Shown here: in pieces, positions 54,731-64,000 of the stretch | Layout of the letters: each line of letters begins with the position of its first letter | Position numbering within the stretch: position 1 is the stretch's first letter | Assembly (NCBI GenBank): GCA_034769895.1 | Contig: CM068367.1 | Coordinates: 1,317,967,046 to 1,318,031,045 of the forward strand | Direction: 5' to 3' | Length of the DNA stretch: 64,000 nucleotides | Origin: Magicicada septendecula | Taxonomy: Eukaryota > Arthropoda > Insecta > Hemiptera > Cicadidae | Made by a program: the position numbers and the translations under genes | The notes under the pieces: generated by a model | Databases searched by the model: none | The model's input: the letters and a program-made list of their open reading frames with translations, nothing else | What the model was told of the DNA's origin: nothing

Positions 54731-56024
54731 TTTACCGAAAGAGATTTACGAAACACCTTATCAGCTTGTATTGTATCAGCTTGTAACTTATATTTAAATT
54801 TGTTTTGGTCGTTTCAAAGTAGAAGACAATAAACCATGACTAATCATTTTCTGTGACTTATCAGTCTTCAATGAAATCGTCATTCAGACACCTTTATAGC
54901 ATCCTATTGAAACAAATATTTGTTAAAGCCATAAACCCCAAGTAAACCTATAAACTTTCCCACGTTGACCAATACTTATGCGAACGAGTGGGATGCTCTG
55001 TTGCTATTTGCAGGTAAATACAAGTTTTGCAGTGTTGCATTCATATTGGAAGATTACTATTATTTTCCCGTACTAGCCAGTTAATTACCCTATCAGAAAC
55101 TCGATCATCGTTACCGACGGGTGCAACCTATTAGGAATTCAAGACACGTTTTGACTTGTGTGATGCAAAAGTCCGTCAAGTAAATTCAAATTCATTATTA
55201 ACAATTGTCCATTGTCCATGTCTCAGAAACATGGACTTTAACAAAAAGTAATAACCAATTATTAGGAGGCGTTTTGAAATAAGACACATCTATAAGAGTG
55301 TGGTTGAGGGTGGCCATTCTACACTTATCTATTTCTACAGCGTAGGGCTAAGATTTAATGAACAATATTTAAAAATTAGACGGCGTCGTGTAATCATACA
55401 ATTTATAAAATATACGGTCGGAACCAAGATTTTTCAATGAGTGTGTTTTTGACTAAGTTTTGCCTAGGGTTGTAAACCAGGGAAGACTGATAGATGGTGG
55501 TAGATTATTGATACTGAACTAGAGGAGACGTGCTGATGGTAGTATGAAATTATCAGTTGTCTGTTGCCGTTTGTATATCTTATACACAGACCACTAACGA
55601 GTTTTTACTGCCTACCTGGAGATTTTACCTAAGACTCCACTGTCGACCTACTCAATGGATGGGTTATAATACCCAGTAACTCCCATGGGTATGCCACTGG
55701 TAAGGTGATAATAACAAGATGATAGTTGATCGGGGGGGGGGAGGGGCAGTATAATTGAATACTAGATACATGACTGTAAATCAGAAAATTCAGACTTCTT
55801 AGACTTCTTGGTGGGTACTACGTTCTTATGTCAACTGCCTATAATGTTATTAAAACTTAAGAACCATGCATTCAGAATCATGCATGGTATCACGCATTCT
55901 CCTCCCCTCTATCTGATAGATTGAGTAACTTTTCATTTTCTCTACATTTTTTGCTCATAAAAATGTACCATTTAATTACTGGGTAAACTAATTCAGCCTA
56001 AGTCTGTATTGATAGAATATAAAA
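54731..56024. other. No recognisable feature
   Basis: AT-rich; a G run at 55731-55740. Confidence 0.4.
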
Positions 56025-56509
56025 TGTTGGTACGTGGGTCTCACTGACCCAGTAATTACCTACTGGTAAAACTAAATATAGACACCAAGTAAGTCACTGA
56101 TCACCAGTTTTAATTAACAGTTTGAAATCAACAAGTTATTCAACAAGATTATACTCGTGGAGTAATTCAGTTAAATTTGTACACACGCAATAATAATGTC
56201 AACTAATAGAATTCCACACTAACTAAAACACAATAACACTTCACACCGTACTTTGACAAATACTTGATCCGATCTAAGAAAATCGCTCACTGTCAACTCA
56301 TTCACAAAGCCAGACTCTGTCCCTTATATACGTAGCGCACGTGTTTGTCACGTATCTTTCCATCATTAACTGCACGCCAGTGAAAGCGGTTATTCAAGTG
56401 TTCTCTGAAACGTACTTAAGCGCGCCTTTGACTGAGGCTACACCTGTTTGACTTGCCGGGGGGGGGGGGTGGAGGACGTTCTAGGCTGTTCGATAGGGTT
56501 CTCGTTACA
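56025..56509 (-). mobile_element. Solo LTR, copy 3
   Basis: Plus strand TGTTGGTACGTGGGTC ... TCTCGTTACA. Reverse-complemented it starts TGTAACGAGA, has a TATA box near CGTATATAAGGG and the shared 3' half. 485 bp. A ten-G run (56460-56469) lies near its 5' end. No flanking retrotransposon genes. Confidence 0.75.
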
Positions 56510-56999
56510 ATATTCTAAGATTTTAATAATAACTTTAAAACTGTTTGGAAGTTTGAAAATTTCCAGTATTGAATTTTTTATTGGTTTAAATTCTAATCAC
56601 AGAAACTATCAGATAGCTCTCAATAAATAGTTTAATATCATTTCATACAGCATGATAATAAAATGTTTGGATTGTGTTATAATTGACGTTATTTGATTTG
56701 TTTCAAAATACGGTACTGTAGTTAGTTATTTTTGAAAGCTAAGACAGACTTAGTAGGCCTGATTGTAAAGTAAAGATTAAAATAAGCCTTTCTAACATAT
56801 TGAATACGTTTGTCTGATGATAGTTTTATCAAAATCAGGATGATTGATCATACAGATTTTGTTAGAAAACGAGGATGAATTACAAAACGTATTGAGTGGT
56901 GTGGAACAATTTTAAAGCAGAGATTGTTCTTAAAAGTAAAAAACTCTGTAAAATACAGAAACAAAAATAGAATTTTTTAAATATTTCAGTCGGGAAAGG
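56510..56999. other. No recognisable feature
   Basis: AT-rich spacer between solo LTR copy 3 and a non-LTR relic. Confidence 0.4.
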
Positions 57000-57570
57000 T
57001 AGATAACGTAGAGAAAGTGGGAGAATTGACTTACTTGGGTTTCAGTATACCATATGGAATGAACGAAACAGAAATAACGTCAACAGCTGTATAGCGTAAG
57101 CCCAACTTTTTTTTAAGAAGAAAAATGCGTTACTGTCAAATATTGGATTAGGCGTCAGGAAGACATTACTAAAGTTATACGAGTATGCTTATAGCATCGC
57201 TTTATATGATTCAAAACCTGGAGAATAGAAAAAGCTGAAGACGAACAAAAGAAGCATGTAAACTGCGATATTGTTGACGATCAAAGTAAGGAATGAACGG
57301 GTTCTGGAAATAATTGGGCAAAGGGAAAAGTTGTGGAGAACGGTGTCAAGAAGACAAGACACTGGTCGACGGATCCAGCTTTATTGTCTTTGGTGATGAA
57401 AAATACACAATGAGTGGGAAGACTAGCTGGGTATAATAGAGTTTGGAGTATCTGAGGCAGATTGTTGAGGAAGCGGGATATGGTTTGGAATTCGGAGATG
57501 AAGAGATTGGATCAGAACAGGAGGAGCTGGAGGACCCTAATAAACCAGTCAAGTGAGACGAAGATAGACG
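57000..57570 (+). pseudogene. Non-LTR C-terminal fragment, many frameshifts
   Basis: Successive frames read VDNVEKVGELTYLGFSI, KNALLSNIGLGVRKTLLKLY, EYAYSIALYDSKPGE and VRNERVLEIIGQREKLWRTV. This is the order of the post-catalytic region of non-LTR polymerases ('FxYLGxxI ... LRxxLLKxYxxSIALYGxETW ... NExVLxxIGExR'). Several stops and shifts; old copy. Confidence 0.72.
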
Positions 57571-57718
57571 AAAGACGACAAAGAGGAGGCGATATGTACA
57601 CGCACGCACGCACACACAGGGTTATATAACTTAATATATAATACTATTTTACGTTCAAGATGTTTTTAATGAATTACATTTTGCTGCACAAAATATTTAA
57701 TAATATAAAATAACATTT

Positions 57719-57785
57719 AATATAATATAATATAATATAATATAATATAATGTAATGTAATGTAATGTAATATAATATAATATAA
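57719..57785 (+). repeat. (TATAA)n pentanucleotide microsatellite
   Basis: About thirteen TATAA units interrupted by four TGTAA units. Confidence 0.95.
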
Positions 57786-58554
57786 TTATATATTATATTG
57801 AAAACATTTGTCAAGCTATTTACTTTGTCATATAAAAAGGCTGTAACAGCATAGACTTTATCTTAATCCTTGTTGATTGTACATTAAAATACAGAATTTT
57901 TCTTTGTTTTTGTGTAGGTTGTATTTCTAAACATTCACGTAGGGATTTTTTGAAAAGCAATCATTACCAGGTCTGAAAAACATTCTCGATTTGCAGAATT
58001 TCTCAAGTAATTGCTCTTCTTAAGTATAGACCCTTATAATGAGGTTTATAATATGTAGCGTTTAGTTGCTTATATATTGTAAATGACTCCTTATCCCGTT
58101 TATCGCAGCTACTGCGTAATCTCATAAGGGAATACAAGTTATAGCAATTTTATCGCTCCTTTTTTTCTGTCGGAGATTGTACCACATAGTGAGCAACAAT
58201 AAGTAAAGAAGCTGTTATAAGAAACCGTTATGTATGGCCTAATTGCAGCTCAGGCAGAAAGTCTACCACTCTTGTATAGAATAAAATGCAAAATGCAATT
58301 ATTTTTTACTTCTTATTTACTTGTCAAAATTACTTAACAGTTCCAATGTGATGTATAGTAATTTTATAATAAAATTTTTGCAATATATGTTATTATAATT
58401 TTAGCCGTAGTTTACGATTTTAAAGTTTATGGTTTTAAGAATCGTAAAACTATTCTGTCTACGATTTTCCAAAGTTATCCTGACAACTTCTGGTGTTCTA
58501 TTAAAAAAGCCTTCCAAACGATAGATGAAGTGGCACGCAAGATTAGACTTGTGA
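57786..58554. other. No recognisable feature
   Basis: AT-rich; nothing identified. Confidence 0.4.
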
Positions 58555-58860
58555 ATGAGTGAATGAAAAGGGCCAAAATTAATAGTGTCAAGAAGGAAGA
58601 GACACGTGCAATACCAGAAAAATAACGTGTTTGGTGATTACTGTTTTCCAGAAGTCTCTAGTTTCCAATTTCTTGGTTCTACTTTCAGTAGAGACCTTGA
58701 GGAAATAAGGATGAAATCTGCAGCCGGGAACAGAGAGAGCGTACTGTTCCTCGAATAAAATCTTGAGGAAGAGAACAGTAAGCTAATCAACGAATGTTGT
58801 ATAAGGCCTTAATTAGACCAGTTGTGGCGGTGAAACCTAGTATCTTAACAGGTAGGCAGT
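58555..58860 (+). pseudogene. Non-LTR polymerase relic
   Basis: Short motifs SSFQFLGSTFSRDLEEIRMK and SAAGNRESVLF, then in another frame RMLYKALIRPVVAVKP. These match 'FxYLGS ... EIxxRIAAGNRxF ... YKxLIRPVVxYGxE'. Truncated at the following microsatellite. Confidence 0.6.
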
Positions 58861-58874
58861 GGAACTGACAGGTA

Positions 58875-58980
58875 CATCATCATCGTCACCACCACCACCA
58901 CCACCACCACCACCACCACCACCACCACCACCACCACCACCACCACCACCACCACCACCACCACCACCACCACCACCACC

Positions 58981-59027
<47 letters not shown>

Positions 59028-59062
59028 AATCACCACCACCACCACCACCACCACCACCACCA
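58875..59062 (+). repeat. (CCA)n-(CAT)n-(CCA)n microsatellite
   Basis: 188 bp of trinucleotide repeat. On the minus strand it is (TGG)n(ATG)n(TGG)n directly after a non-LTR 3' end, so it is best explained as that element's expanded tail. Poly-Val/Met readings are by-products. Confidence 0.92.
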
Positions 59063-59320
59063 TTCCAAGGACTAGGCCTTAGACCTGTTCTGGAACCAAT
59101 CCCCTCCTCGGTTACCCGATATCTGTCTTCCTAGTAGGGTGATAACCCAAGGCAGCCACAGGTAGACGGTTATCAGGCATGTGTTCACACCATCTCCTTC
59201 TGTGGTCTTCAATCTTCTGGTGCAATGATACAATGTTTAAATCACGTCTAATATCCTCGTTCCTTCTCCGATCCGAGAGAGAACAACCCTGCGTCCCTCT
59301 TAGAAACAAAACTCGAAACA
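59063..59320 (-). pseudogene. Non-LTR C-terminal fragment with (TGG)n tail
   Basis: Minus frame FLRGTQGCSLSDRRRNEDIR, RDLNIVSLHQKIEDHRRRWC, EHMPDNRLPVAALGYHPTRK, then decay, then CCTAGTCCTTGGAATGG and the TGG repeat. This matches the C-terminal 'RNEDIRxxLxIxSLxxKIxxYRxRWxEHVxRMxDNRLP' region of a non-LTR polymerase. Two residues after EH are deleted. It is open as a frame for about 65 codons. Confidence 0.75.
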
Positions 59321-60114
59321 AAAATTTGCTGGGTACATTCGAACGAAATTGCTTATGAGGAATGCAGGCCCAGTTTATGAAACCAAATGTGGGTATGGCG
59401 GCGGGGAAAGTAGACAATTGTATGCAAGTGTCAGCATTGCTCGGTTGATGGTGAAAGGTGGAGTCATCACCATCAGATTGCTCCCAAAAACTCTTGGCTG
59501 GGGCGGGAACCCTAAAACACATGTTTTCTGTAGTACGAAAAAAAATAAATCAACTCCTTTTTGCTCGACCTTAACCCCACACATACGCACCATTCAATCA
59601 CGAGCACCTTATAATTGCAATTACAATGAAGTTACCTACACGTAAATTAATTAACAATTAAGTTATGCCACTGCAAAATATCATGATTGTCTCTTATTTA
59701 AACAACAGCTGTTACAATTCCATAACATACTTTACTTTCATTTAAGACTTCGCCACGTGGCTTAAGTTAAGTGAATTTCTGTCAATATATTGCTGGTTTT
59801 TGTTAAACATTTCTTCGCCACATTTGCTTTACAGAATATCAATGAACAACTATAAATAGTTTATGAATTTTATTTTTAACTTAGCATTGAACATATTACT
59901 TGAAAATTGCCACTGGCTTGAAATCAAGAATCAACCAGATCAGGATCACACACATTTTTAATCCAACTTCATCCAAACAATAAATATAATTTAACACATT
60001 TCCCCTTTATTAAGTGACAATTAAATAACTAAAGAAGCTTACCAGAGGCACTTTATGGTTCTACTCGCCCATGATAGAAGATGAACACATTATAAAGAAC
60101 GATCTATTCCGCCG
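59321..60114. other. No recognisable feature
   Basis: AT-rich. Overlapping frames at 59349-59645 are shadows of the non-LTR region. Confidence 0.4.
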
Positions 60115-60335
60115 TCGGAACCTGACCAGTGGCTGTCACGATGCCTGAATTCGGAACGCCACTGGTCAGAGCTGCGATGCACCGTGTGGCCAGCGCTGAA
60201 CAGCTGACCAGCGTGTTTTGGCATTCGGCAACAGATAGCGTACAACTGCTATTCACGGTTCACAGTGGCCGCGCGGCGGAATTCCACAGGCCAGAAGCAG
60301 ACGACGCCAGCCCGCGCGAAATATGGACGGGTTAA
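60115..60335. other. Isolated GC-rich island with short inverted repeat
   Basis: About 220 bp clearly richer in G and C than its surroundings. TGACCAGTGGC (60124) faces GCCACTGGTCA (60159), and CTGACCAGCG recurs at 60203. A 68-codon frame spans it, with no recognised domain. Possibly the end of an unknown repeat. Confidence 0.4.
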
Positions 60336-60384
60336 AAAAAATTAACGTACGCCGTGAAATTATATTTTAATTCCCACGGCACAC

Positions 60385-60660
60385 AAGATATGATAATATC
60401 AGCATCCTCTTCATTAAAAAACAAAGGGTGAAATGGCTGGGTCATCTTCTGAGAATGGAAGACAGCAGGACAATCAAAAACTGTACAAGTGTTCTCCTAG
60501 CGAAGTGCGACCTAGAGAATGGCCTGGGAGTCGGTAGACAGTGTCGTGAATAATCTCTAAGATCTGAGAATAAACATTTCCGATATGGATAGACAATAGT
60601 TGTTGGACATGCCGAAGCTTCTGATCCGCCAATGAAAAAGAAGAAGATACTGACAACTTC
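60385..60660 (+). pseudogene. Non-LTR C-terminal relic with A/G-rich tail
   Basis: Frame KKQRVKWLGHLLRMEDSRTI (from about 60420) matches the 'RxxWxGHxxRMxxxR' motif. Later frames give VDSVVNNL-DLRINISDMDRQ. It ends AATGAAAAAGAAGAAGATAC. Degraded. Confidence 0.55.
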
Positions 60661-60834
60661 AATGAGATTCATTGCTTCGTTAAAGAGCGATAACGCGTGG
60701 AAACAGAAATAGAGGTTTTAATTTAATAAGCAGTCCATAATTTTTTCGTGTAATGACCTGAAAGCATGTTATTCCTAAATAATTACATTAGCTGTAAGTC
60801 AGATGTTGATGTTTTGAAATTCTCTTGCCGTTAA

Positions 60835-61103
60835 ATGCGCTTTGAAATAGAGCGGTCGGGAAAAACTAGTTTAGGAAACAAACTGAACCGCGGTTTTTCT
60901 AAACGCCGCACAATTGAGTCAACTCGGGATAATAGAACTTCCGCGACCGCTGTTACCAGCTCACTTACTCCTCCTCCTCTTGCTCCGCTCTGCAACGCAA
61001 CGACTACACAGAGAGTAATAATAGCGAATTCAAAGCCGTCATTGTTTCGGAGTCAGTTCGTTATTCTCAACTCAACCTCAATACCCGTACACACACACAC
61101 ACA

Positions 61104-61194
<91 letters not shown>

Positions 61195-61265
61195 GTAGTT
61201 TTCAAAACATTATTGTTACCTCATACAAATAATCATCACGCTGTATCTTTTCTTTTTTTACATTA
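60835..61265 (-). repeat. Dispersed repeat D4, copy 3, with (CT)n/(CA)n
   Basis: Reverse complement of the D4 family: AACAAACTGAACCGCGGTTT, CCGCGACCGCTGTTACCAGC, AATTCAAAGCCGTCATTG and TTATTCTCAACTC. Tract (CA)n 61088-61106 and (CT)n 61107-61194. Confidence 0.8.
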
Positions 61266-61939
61266 ACGCATCCGGCGGCGCTTAATTATTCTCGCATAAA
61301 TCATACGTTGTATTAAAATTACGTGCATTTAATAATCTTTTGTATAATAGAGTTACTACAAGAACTAAGTGAAATTCTTGTAAGAAAAAAAATGTTTCGC
61401 CATAATACCAGTTTTAACCCTGAAATTTCACAAGAGAATATAAAAAGAGATATAATAGATGAAAGTTTTAAGAAAACAATACAGTTTTAATAATGTACCT
61501 GTAAATTTTATTTTGAGTAATATGAGAAATTTGTATTCTGTGTTTTTTATACAAAGCATAATATAAAAAACTAATTAGCAAGAAAAAAATCTGTACGAAA
61601 TGTACAAACAATTTTTTAATAAAAATTTTTAAAACAGTAGATATTGAAACACTAGTAATACAAAAATTTTCCAGTTAAATCAGTTTACAACAGAACTGAT
61701 AATCTATACTCATCCCCCACTGTCACCAATTAACGGAAATTCCAATCTATTCACAATTAATTTACTACATGCAAAACGAATTATGTTGACAAGGGCGTAC
61801 AAATTAATACCTGTAACATATGTTGCAAATAAGTTCGAATATGTTTTGACGTATATAAAATCATTAATAGCTTAATATATTAGGAAAATGAATTTTAGAA
61901 AAGTAACAGTAACATCAATATTATGGGTAAGCTGAATAT
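61266..61939. other. No recognisable feature
   Basis: Very AT-rich; nothing identified. Confidence 0.4.
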
Positions 61940-62467
61940 TGTTACGACATCACAGAACAATCTATTTGTTTCTCGAACGATCCATTGGAATCCGGTTGAA
62001 TTTTGTGGCGTACGTGATTTCAACATGCTCTTGCGAGACTTTTCTAGACGACGCCAGCCTCGGTGACTGTGTCAAGGCCGCAATTAATTACGAGTAGAGT
62101 AGTGTAGAGATAACGCGTAGTTAGAGAAAGTTCTGGTCTGTCAGCGGGGTATAAATACTAGGCGTGAGCCCCCTTAGTTCAGTTTATTGTCGGGCGATGG
62201 GATTACAAGTGATTACTTTGTGCGTTCAAGTGGTGGCGAAGTGTTGTGTTTTATAATCGGGCGGTATAATTGTAATACAATTGTGTTTTATATTAGTTGA
62301 CATTTTATTGCGTGTGAACAATTTTTATTTGATTTGTTATAAGAGACTGTGTTGTTAATTACGAACTGTTTAACTGTGATAATTAAAGCTGGTGATTAGT
62401 GACTTAATTGGTGTCTTGTATTTTGTTTTCCACTGTACCATACGACGATCAGTAGACCGTCGTAACA
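61940..62467 (+). mobile_element. Solo LTR, copy 4
   Basis: 528 bp bounded by TGTTACGAC and its perfect inverse GTCGTAACA. TATA box GGGGTATAAATAC near 62145. The shared 3' half includes GCGTGTGAACAA, AAAGCTGGTGATTAGTGA and TTGTATTTTGTTTTCCACTG. No internal genes on either side. Flanks AATAT and ACATT do not make a convincing duplication. Confidence 0.8.
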
Positions 62468-63384
62468 ACATTAATATGAAGCTTATTAATACTACATTAA
62501 TAATAAGAATAACCTTAATATTAATTAGTAAATCATTATTAATAATAATAGTTTTATATTATCAAGTTGTACTTACTATTACAAGTAGAGTTTTTTGTAT
62601 AGATTTTTTTAATCATTAAATTTTTATTTTTATTATTATTAAGTTATTACTATTAATTTATTATTCTTATTTTCTATTAAATTAAATTTTATATTTATAT
62701 TTATTTTAATTATTAATACAATAATAATTTTAAAAACATGTCTTATAACGAATTCTCATTATTGGTCTGCGCTATATAAGATGCCAGAGAAGTGTTTATT
62801 CCACACATATTTATAACTAAAATAATAGAGATTTGCATAACAAGTGTATACGCCCCTCAGAAATGTTATAAAGTATAATTCTGGCTACGTAATGTCTTGA
62901 TGTTACAGTACTATAAACTTGAAAACATAATGTCAGCCTAGCCTGGATTAGCTGAATTTTTTCTTGTAAGGAAGAAATAAAATATAATTGTCTTTTACGC
63001 TTCCTATCAGGCGGTTTCAACCACTTTAAATGCAAATTGAGTATAATTCTGATGCAAATAAATTCTTGTGCCGAGCGTACAAACAAGCGTCTGTCTCCTG
63101 CTACTGCAGTTCACATGCTGAGAGTTGTATTCATTGATGTAGGTTGTATTGAATAATTGCCAGGGAAATTGTATTGCTGAAGCGCTCACGAACAACGAGC
63201 GAATTCTCGAAATTCATTTGCATACGTTTTTGCTCGCATTCGACATGTCCCACTTTTGTGCCGCGTACATAGTTTTCTAGAATGCTAACGTAATCGTGGC
63301 CGCCTAGTTTTAGAAGTAACGTTAATGTACAATAACGTTCAGCGTTAAAATACTGTCGCACACGAGATTATGGAGACACGCAAG
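62468..63384. other. AT-rich sequence, no gene
   Basis: 62468-62740 is almost pure A+T with (ATT)n patches. Minus-strand short frames at 62817-63361 have no recognised domain. Confidence 0.45.
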
Positions 63385-63530
63385 GCAATACGAAAAACGA
63401 ACTGTTTGGTAACATTAAGGAAGAGCTAATGGAACCTTTTAAGTTAGCTTGTCCAACATGCACATGCAAAATGCTGAAGAAGAGAAAGTCGTAAATATAC
63501 TAATTTTGTTTGTGTGTAAAGGACGATGGA
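63385..63530 (+). repeat. Direct repeat D6, copy 1
   Basis: AATACGAAAAACGAACTGTTT, GGAAGAGCT, CAACATGCA, CAAAATGCTGAAGAAGA and AAGTCGTAAAT recur at 63855-63995. Confidence 0.75.
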
Positions 63531-63854
63531 TCTTTTTTAAGATCAATTTCTATTTAATCTTACCACAGCATTTAAGGGAGAACTAGAAACGGACCGGCTA
63601 TTAATGAAATAGAAAGGAAACGGTTACAATGGAAGAGACATCTAGTTATCATGGAACTAAGAAAATATAACAAAGAAAAATGTTTTCGATTGAGCAGTAG
63701 GCCTATAAATATAATGAATACACATGACACAATATTAAGGTATATGAAGAAATTCTAGCATGGAGATCTACTTGTGCTATTCTATTACTCTCTACTTGGT
63801 GTTCACTGGAGCTCACTTTCTAGAACGCTAGTAGGTATTATTTAACAGTACGTT
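63531..63854. other. No recognisable feature
   Basis: AT-rich interval between the two D6 copies. Confidence 0.4.
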
Positions 63855-63995
63855 ACACAATACGAAAAACAAAGTGTTTGGTAAAATTACGGAAGAGCTG
63901 GTGAAGCCTGTTAAGGTAGATTGTCTAACATGCAAAATGCTAAAGAAGACGAAGTCGTAAATTTACTATTTTTGTGTGTGTAAGTAACGAAGTTC
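63855..63995 (+). repeat. Direct repeat D6, copy 2
   Basis: Copy of 63385-63530 about 470 bp downstream, with one small internal deletion. Confidence 0.75.
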
Positions 63996-64000
63996 TGTAA

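Noticed and set aside
58845..59063. Poly-Val/Met reading frame
   Set aside because: It is a reading of the (CCA)n/(CAT)n microsatellite.
60129..60335. 68-codon gene in the GC-rich block
   Set aside because: No domain, no paralogue, and high GC makes such frames likely.
62392..62619. Mitochondrial insertion or membrane protein
   Set aside because: Ile/Leu-rich reading of near-pure AT sequence; no match to a mitochondrial gene order or motif I know.
1..64000. tRNA, rRNA or snRNA genes
   Set aside because: I looked for A/B box-like and conserved core stretches and found none that fold convincingly.

Overview
The window reads as AT-rich eukaryotic nuclear DNA, most likely from an arthropod and probably an insect. 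I infer this from Penelope-like retroelements with GIY-YIG endonuclease, Jockey-like and R1-like non-LTR retrotransposon remnants, mariner/Tc1 relics and many microsatellites. A polyneopteran insect such as a cockroach or termite is a guess only. I found no host protein-coding exon, tRNA, rRNA, operon or CRISPR array. Almost everything recognisable is transposon debris.

Layout. 1-1275: a Penelope-like element (PLE) copy whose reverse-transcriptase core is deleted, but whose GIY-YIG end and a complete hammerhead ribozyme remain. 3645-8270: four decayed PLE terminal units (hammerhead family beta/gamma), one pair of which flanks a 5'-truncated Jockey-like insertion (5605-6655) with a 12-bp target-site duplication. 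9600-10711: two non-LTR fragments, the second fairly young. 11085-14066: two foldbacks of PLE terminal units, the second enclosing a GIY-YIG fragment. 15.9-27 kb: a non-LTR relic, diverged dispersed repeats, two solo LTRs and a Tc1-type transposase tail. 28.1-31 kb: an R1-like 3' end and a mariner relic with long inverted repeats. 32-43.2 kb: two inverted copies of a composite element (PLE unit + block X + repeat B), an R1-like end, a Jockey end, a MITE and a tandem B array. 43.3-45.9 kb: two non-LTR relics and a 71-bp minisatellite. 46.8 kb: a 252-bp hairpin element. 48-64 kb: (GA)n-bearing dispersed repeats, a well-preserved hammerhead at 50.5 kb, two more solo LTRs and several non-LTR 3' ends with microsatellite tails.

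The strongest theme is a set of self-cleaving hammerhead ribozyme motifs (cores CUGANGA ... GAAA) carried by at least four PLE terminal-repeat families. They often occur as head-to-head inverted pairs, in one case centred exactly on a perfect palindrome with core CCACAGTACTGTGG. PLEs are already known to carry hammerhead motifs; the palindrome-centred foldback arrangement and the self-complementary stem III sequences are the parts that deserve a second look. All folds and alignments here were done by eye.
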